This document shows positions 53,866-57,593 of a stretch of 57,593 nucleotides of DNA, one piece after another. The stretch comes from Fidelibacterota bacterium (GTDB lineage Bacteria > Marinisomatota > SORT01). Below the pieces are notes generated by a model, which was not told the DNA's origin, made no database searches, and saw only the letters and a program-made list of their open reading frames with translations. The first letter of the stretch is position 1; each line of letters starts with the position of its first letter. The stretch lies in assembly GCA_022563775.1 (NCBI GenBank), contig JADFMS010000004.1:1-57593 (forward strand), written 5' to 3'. A program made the position numbers and the translations under genes.

Positions 53866-54414
53866 ATGCCAGATATAGAATTAGCGGGTTCATTTATTAT
53901 CGGAGGAATGCTTCTGCTTTCCATATTAAGCTTGAATGCAGATATAATGCAGACTGCTACAATGAATAGCCTTGGCACCAACGCCCAACAAAACGTCACA
54001 AACATTGTGAGCATTTTAGAATATGACTTTAGAAAGATCGGATATCTGGTCCCGTCGGGAACCGACGCGATCATAGACTTGTCAGATACTACTATAGCAT
54101 TTTGGGGAGATGTAGATAATGACGGTAACGTAGATAACGTAAGTTATTATCTAGGTCCTAAATCTGAACCCAGTGGTACTGAGAATCCCAATGATAGATA
54201 CTTATATAGAGAGGTCAACGGTACAGCAAATGACGTCGCACTCGGCATGACAAGTTGGACTTTAACATACTATAACATTTCCGGGAGCGTAACTGTCACG
54301 CCGGCAGATGTACGCTCCATAAGAATCAGTTTCACAGTTGAAACTATAATACCTTTCGACACCACTTACGGCTCTGCTCGATGGGAAGGAAGATTTACAC
54401 CAAAAAACTTATAA
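53866..54414 (+). CDS. PilW/GspJ-like minor pilin with leaderless N-terminus and Glu5
   Basis: The product starts MPDIELAGSFIIGGMLLLSIL; the in-frame TAA of the preceding gene is one codon away, so no leader can exist. Glu is at residue 5. VTNIVSILEYDFRKIGYLV matches the PilW/GspJ pattern (L-x-x-D-x-R-x-x-G-Y), and WGDVDNDGNVDNVSYYLGP with NPNDRYLYREVNG matches the beta domain of those minor pilins. It probably caps or primes the filament with the other minor pilins. Confidence 0.78.
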   Translation: MPDIELAGSFIIGGMLLLSILSLNADIMQTATMNSLGTNAQQNVTNIVSILEYDFRKIGYLVPSGTDAIIDLSDTTIAFWGDVDNDGNVDNVSYYLGPKSEPSGTENPNDRYLYREVNGTANDVALGMTSWTLTYYNISGSVTVTPADVRSIRISFTVETIIPFDTTYGSARWEGRFTPKNL

Positions 54415-54424
54415 GGTAAATATA

Positions 54425-54967
54425 TTGGCAAACAACAACTCGGGAAACGGAAAAGCAAAAACAGAATCGAATAAAAAGGGCGACCAATCGATAAGTGTCT
54501 GGTCGCAGCACACCGGTTCGTTAATATACTTCCAGAAACCACCTCTTTTATTAACGCATTTCCCGCTTGATATAGCGGAAAAATTTTTGGCGATGGGATT
54601 TGACGAGCATTATGGTGTTTATGAGGATATAATGAAAGAGGGACAGCTTGGGACGGATATGTTTCTTCTTTGTGAGGGAGAAGTAGCGATCTACAGTCAG
54701 GGAATTAAAATGGCGACCCTTGAAAAAGGTGATGTATTTGGGGAATTGATCCTTTTTAGGGAGAATTATAGGATTGCGTCAGTCAAGGTGGAGAAATCGG
54801 CTCGTTTGTTACGATATTCGAGAGAAATACTGAAAGACTTCTTCGCAAGATATGGTCAAAAAATCTTCGATTTTTATATGATGAATCTTATGGAGATATT
54901 AAGAAGAAAGCTTATCGCAACAAATAAAAAGGTGGTGGAGTTAGAACGTCAACTGATTAATAAGTAA
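54425..54967 (+). CDS. Cyclic-nucleotide-binding domain protein without HTH
   Basis: One cNMP-binding beta-roll (about residues 45-145) shows GTDMFLLCEGEVAIYSQG and the phosphate-binding cassette GDVFGELILFRENYRIAS, with the Glu and Arg that contact cyclic nucleotide. A C-terminal helical, probably coiled-coil segment (MNLMEILRRKLIATNKKVVELERQL) takes the place of the DNA-binding domain of CRP. It would therefore act on a protein partner rather than on promoters. The TTG start lies 10 bases after the PilW-like gene, so it closes the pilB operon. Confidence 0.8.
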   Translation: MANNNSGNGKAKTESNKKGDQSISVWSQHTGSLIYFQKPPLLLTHFPLDIAEKFLAMGFDEHYGVYEDIMKEGQLGTDMFLLCEGEVAIYSQGIKMATLEKGDVFGELILFRENYRIASVKVEKSARLLRYSREILKDFFARYGQKIFDFYMMNLMEILRRKLIATNKKVVELERQLINK

Positions 54968-54976
54968 CACTCTTTT

Positions 54977-56296
54977 TTACATAACAGAAGTTTCGGAAGA
55001 GACGATTGTCAGTCCTACCATAACAATCATAATTATCATGGTCACCATTAAATCGATAAGAGTTACAACCTTTTCCATTCTATAACTGGTTTCAGTTTCG
55101 TAATAGTTAGCCAACTGGAGCGCATTGGATCTCAAGGCTCCCGTTTCTGCTCCTGAACGAAATCGTGATAAAGCGGTTTTTGTAAATACGCCGGTTTCTT
55201 CCATCGCCTCAACTATGCCCTTACCTTCACCGAGCATAAGAGGAATACCGACTTCTCTCATTTGTTTTTCTATATATTTGTTTCTGCATGCTTGAGACGC
55301 AATTCTAATGACCTCGATATTCTCACCGGAACCGCTATACAATGAATAAAAGACTCTTGCAAATATTTCAATGCTCATTTTGTGAAGGAGGTCGCCGATA
55401 ACCGGTATTCTAATTATGTATTTATCTTTCATTAAAGCCCCGTTAGGGGTACGAATCCACATCACCAGGGAGACAGCAGGTATGGCTATCATTGCAAGAA
55501 TAATAATCCAATTCGCCTGAAGGAAATTACTGAAATCCATCGTGGTTGCGGTCATGGGAGGAAGTGTTTTCCCCATTTTAAGAAAGATCCCGGCTGTTTC
55601 AGGAAAGATCACCATCACGTAGTATCCTACGACCAATCCTATAACGAACAGAGTAATGAAGGGTGTTACAAGAGCTTTCTTCATAGAACGTTTGAAATCT
55701 TCGTCTCTCTGCATAAATTTGGCGGTACTTTCGTAAACTTCCGCCATATTACCGCTTGTTGAAGCAACCGCTAACATAAATGCGGGGAATTTTCCAAATA
55801 CGTCTTCGTGTTTTCCGAAGACTTCAGATCCCTCCTTACCTTCCTTAAGGTCTTTGCTTATCTCTTTAATTACTTCTCGCATTCTTTTATTGGTCGTGTC
55901 TTCTCCTAAGAGGTCTAATATTTCGTCGTAAGCCAAATTCTCATGAAGCAGGTCGGCGCACAATCGGATCCAGGATGCTATTTCAGCAGTGGGAACTCCT
56001 CCTTTGAAATCAAATAATTTCTTTTGTACCTTGAGTACTTTAAAACCGAGCTTCTCAAGAGCAGCCTGAAGTTCTTCTTTACTGTATGCTTTCTGTTCCC
56101 CTGTTTGAATATCCTGCGTACCGCGCCGCGCACGATATATAAAGTTAACTTTTTGCTGTATATTTTGGACATTCAACCGTCTTTTACGAGCGATGACATC
56201 GATGCTCTTTTTAGCTGCCTTTTTATTGTCCGCTTCGACTGTACCCTGTATGAGCTTGCCTCTGATATCTCTAGCTGTATATCGAAATAATTCCAT
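54977..56296 (-). CDS. pilC: Inner-membrane platform protein PilC/GspF-like
   Basis: Two T2SSF domains are visible (about residues 100-230 and 300-430) with three hydrophobic segments (FITLFVIGLVVGYYVMVIF, WIIILAMIAIPAVSLVMW, LIDLMVTMIIMIVMVGLTIV). The second contains FRSGAETGALRSNALQLANYYE, close to the canonical G-E-x-x-G-x-L motif. The N-terminal FRYTARDIRGKLIQGTVEADN is typical, but about 50 basic residues are inserted before the first domain. PilC connects the ATPases to the growing filament. It is on the opposite strand from pilB and divergent from pilT. AGGAGG lies about 16 bases before the ATG. Confidence 0.9.
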   Translation of the reverse strand: MELFRYTARDIRGKLIQGTVEADNKKAAKKSIDVIARKRRLNVQNIQQKVNFIYRARRGTQDIQTGEQKAYSKEELQAALEKLGFKVLKVQKKLFDFKGGVPTAEIASWIRLCADLLHENLAYDEILDLLGEDTTNKRMREVIKEISKDLKEGKEGSEVFGKHEDVFGKFPAFMLAVASTSGNMAEVYESTAKFMQRDEDFKRSMKKALVTPFITLFVIGLVVGYYVMVIFPETAGIFLKMGKTLPPMTATTMDFSNFLQANWIIILAMIAIPAVSLVMWIRTPNGALMKDKYIIRIPVIGDLLHKMSIEIFARVFYSLYSGSGENIEVIRIASQACRNKYIEKQMREVGIPLMLGEGKGIVEAMEETGVFTKTALSRFRSGAETGALRSNALQLANYYETETSYRMEKVVTLIDLMVTMIIMIVMVGLTIVSSETSVM

Positions 56297-56411
56297 GAAT
56301 TAGATAATTATTCCTCCTGAAGTATTATTTATTATGTTGTACATATTCAAGCGCAGCATAAGTCACATAGTCTCGTATTGTATATTGTTAATAGTCTCAT
56401 CAGTAATGAAT

Positions 56412-56440
56412 ATAATATAGTGAAAGAAAATCTAAGTCAA
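56412..56440 (-). promoter_or_regulatory. Candidate promoter of pilC
   Basis: On the minus strand TTGACT (56440-56435), 17 bases, TATTAT (56417-56412). This is the same -35 as the pilin-like and surface-protein promoters and a one-base variant of their -10. Transcription would begin near 56405, with a leader of about 110 bases. Confidence 0.6.
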
Positions 56441-56488
56441 GATTAAATCTTGCGGTGAGCTAATAAATGTGTAAGTTATTAAAAGCAT

Positions 56489-56502
56489 GTGATTTACATC
56501 AA
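56489..56502. promoter_or_regulatory. FNR/CRP-like site between pilC and pilT
   Basis: GTGAT-TTAC-ATCAA matches the FNR consensus TTGAT-N4-ATCAA at nine of ten fixed positions. Its centre is about 91 bases upstream of the predicted pilC start of transcription. A single short site can occur by chance. The rest of the 56297-56635 gap is AT-rich; no other element is convincing. Confidence 0.3.
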
Positions 56503-56635
56503 CTTACCGTTTGTATTTTACGGAGAATTACATATATTATTCAAAAGCGCGTGTAAAACCCTGTGAGTTCATATTATTATATTGTTATGGAGGCAGATAA
56601 CTCACTAACTTTAAATATCTATTTTTAGGAGTAAT

Positions 56636-57593
56636 ATGGATTTATCTCAAGTAGAAGCAGCTAAGGAATTTTTAAAACCTCTAATCTCTCAAATTCCTGA
56701 TACATTATATGGGCTTGAAAGAATGATGCATATAGCTAATGTAGTGAATGAATTAGAAACAGAGAAAAAGATTTTATTAAAAAAAGTAATCGATAGCATC
56801 ATTTTGAGAATGCCGGAAATTGATGCATCTGATGTTGATATGGGATCTGGGGGATGCAGAGGGAAGATTTGGTATAGAGTACAGGGAGCAAAGAATCCTG
56901 ATCCTGAAGCTGGCGAATACACTGAAGCAGAAACGGATTTTTTGCTTTTGAATATTATAATGGAGAAACAACAGGAATATCTTTTCAAGCATAGAAATGT
57001 GGATTTTTCTTATGTTGTAGGCAGCGGAGAAAAGGAATATCGTTTAAGGGGAGATATGTATTTTGATCTTGGGCATATCGCTTTAAACATGAGATTGATC
57101 GGCTCGGAGATCCGTCCATTTGCGGGATTTGATTTCCATCCTGAAATAGCCAAAGCTTTAAGCCTGAAATTCGTCCAACAAGGTTTGGTACTCGTTACGG
57201 GAATAACGGGTTCGGGTAAAAGTTCCACTCTCGATTCGATCATCGATGCAAACAATCGCAGCGTTGACGCTCATATCGTGATACTTGGAAGTCCGATTGA
57301 ACAGGTACACCTATCTGCAAGGTGCATAGTCAGACACAGAGAAGTCGGGGCGGATGTAATGTCATTTAAAGAGGGAGCAATACAGGCATTAAGGCAAGAT
57401 CCTGATATAATCGTAATCGGTGAGATGAGAGACCCCGAAACCATCATAACCGGTCTTGAGATTACCGACAGTGGGCATAAGGTGTTTTCTACTCTGCATA
57501 CCAGTTCCGCCGTAGAAAGTATAGATAGAATTATAGGAGAGGTGCCAAGTGAGGTGCAAGGAAGAGTAAGAGAACGATTAGCAGAAGTTCTAA
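56636..57593 (+). CDS. pilT: PilT-like pilus retraction ATPase (truncated by window end)
   Basis: The frame is open to the last base, giving 319 codons of a protein that normally runs to about 350-370. Walker A is GITGSGKSST (near 191), Walker B DIIVIGEMRD (near 259), and the His box GHKVFSTLHTSS. An N-terminal PAS-like part precedes them. The usual EDPxE Asp box reads GSPIEQVH, so two acidic residues are replaced. A TTTAGGAG site precedes the ATG. PilT ATPases disassemble the filament at its base. There are no zinc-binding CxxC pairs, which separates it from PilB. Confidence 0.88.
   Translation, partial: MDLSQVEAAKEFLKPLISQIPDTLYGLERMMHIANVVNELETEKKILLKKVIDSIILRMPEIDASDVDMGSGGCRGKIWYRVQGAKNPDPEAGEYTEAETDFLLLNIIMEKQQEYLFKHRNVDFSYVVGSGEKEYRLRGDMYFDLGHIALNMRLIGSEIRPFAGFDFHPEIAKALSLKFVQQGLVLVTGITGSGKSSTLDSIIDANNRSVDAHIVILGSPIEQVHLSARCIVRHREVGADVMSFKEGAIQALRQDPDIIVIGEMRDPETIITGLEITDSGHKVFSTLHTSSAVESIDRIIGEVPSEVQGRVRERLAEVL

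Noticed and set aside
1..57593. CRISPR arrays, tRNA, rRNA and complete insertion sequences
   Set aside because: No regularly spaced direct repeats, no cloverleaf-like stretches with the conserved T-arm, no rRNA-like sequence and no transposase frames were found in any intergenic gap.

Overview
The window is a 57.6 kb piece of a bacterial chromosome, dense with mostly co-directional genes and free of rRNA, tRNA, CRISPR or recognisable phage or IS genes. Family content (Wzi-type capsule protein, DUF2851, a 31-residue COX24-like basic protein, TonB-type receptors, long acidic-tailed ribosomal protein S1, many TTG starts) points to a Gram-negative member of the Fibrobacterota-Chlorobiota-Bacteroidota superphylum. 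Neomarinimicrobiota (Marinimicrobia) or an Ignavibacteria relative is my best guess, but this is inference. Several promoters look like ordinary sigma-70 sites (TTGACW-N17-TATAAT-like) rather than the Bacteroidota type.

Layout. 1-7.1 kb: a VOC protein, a YhaM-like exonuclease, and a vitamin-uptake group (ECF S component, two outer-membrane TonB-type proteins, one under a cobalamin riboswitch), with two clusters of hairpin-rich dispersed repeats. 7.1-19.6 kb: housekeeping run NlpC/P60, HNH, trpS, scpA, scpB, rluB-like, a decayed Rossmann gene, cmk, rpsA, zinc ribbon, YbbR, tsaD, VWA protein. 19.7-26.5 kb: capsule/exopolysaccharide operon (ugd, rfbB, SLBB export protein, WbaP-type transferase, Wzi). 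26.5-37.1 kb: serS, plsC, DUF2851, heptose nucleotidyltransferase, LysM lytic transglycosylase, sppA, HU, COX24-like, S1/P1 nuclease, xseA, xseB, nadK.

37.2-57.6 kb is the unusual part. It holds an ExeA-like ATPase, a degenerate receiver/HD-GYP protein, a canonical stand-alone receiver, a 929-residue protein with a FliK-like C-terminus, an orphan DNA methyltransferase, a five-repeat surface protein, and a type IV pilus or type II secretion-like machine: PilB with an MshEN domain, PilC, PilT, a cyclic-nucleotide-binding protein and five pilin-like proteins.

The key observation is that all five pilin-like proteins begin directly at MG or MP followed by the hydrophobic helix. In every case an in-frame stop codon lies a short distance upstream with no alternative ATG, GTG or TTG start between it and the assigned start. 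They therefore have no class III leader peptide. If Met1 takes the place of the N-methylated Phe at +1 of ordinary pilins, the conserved Glu5 falls exactly at residue 5 in two of them. No prepilin peptidase, secretin or PilMNOP gene is in the window. This suggests a filament system whose subunits are made already in mature form, or with a two-residue leader, tied to cyclic-di-GMP and cyclic-nucleotide signalling through the surrounding genes.
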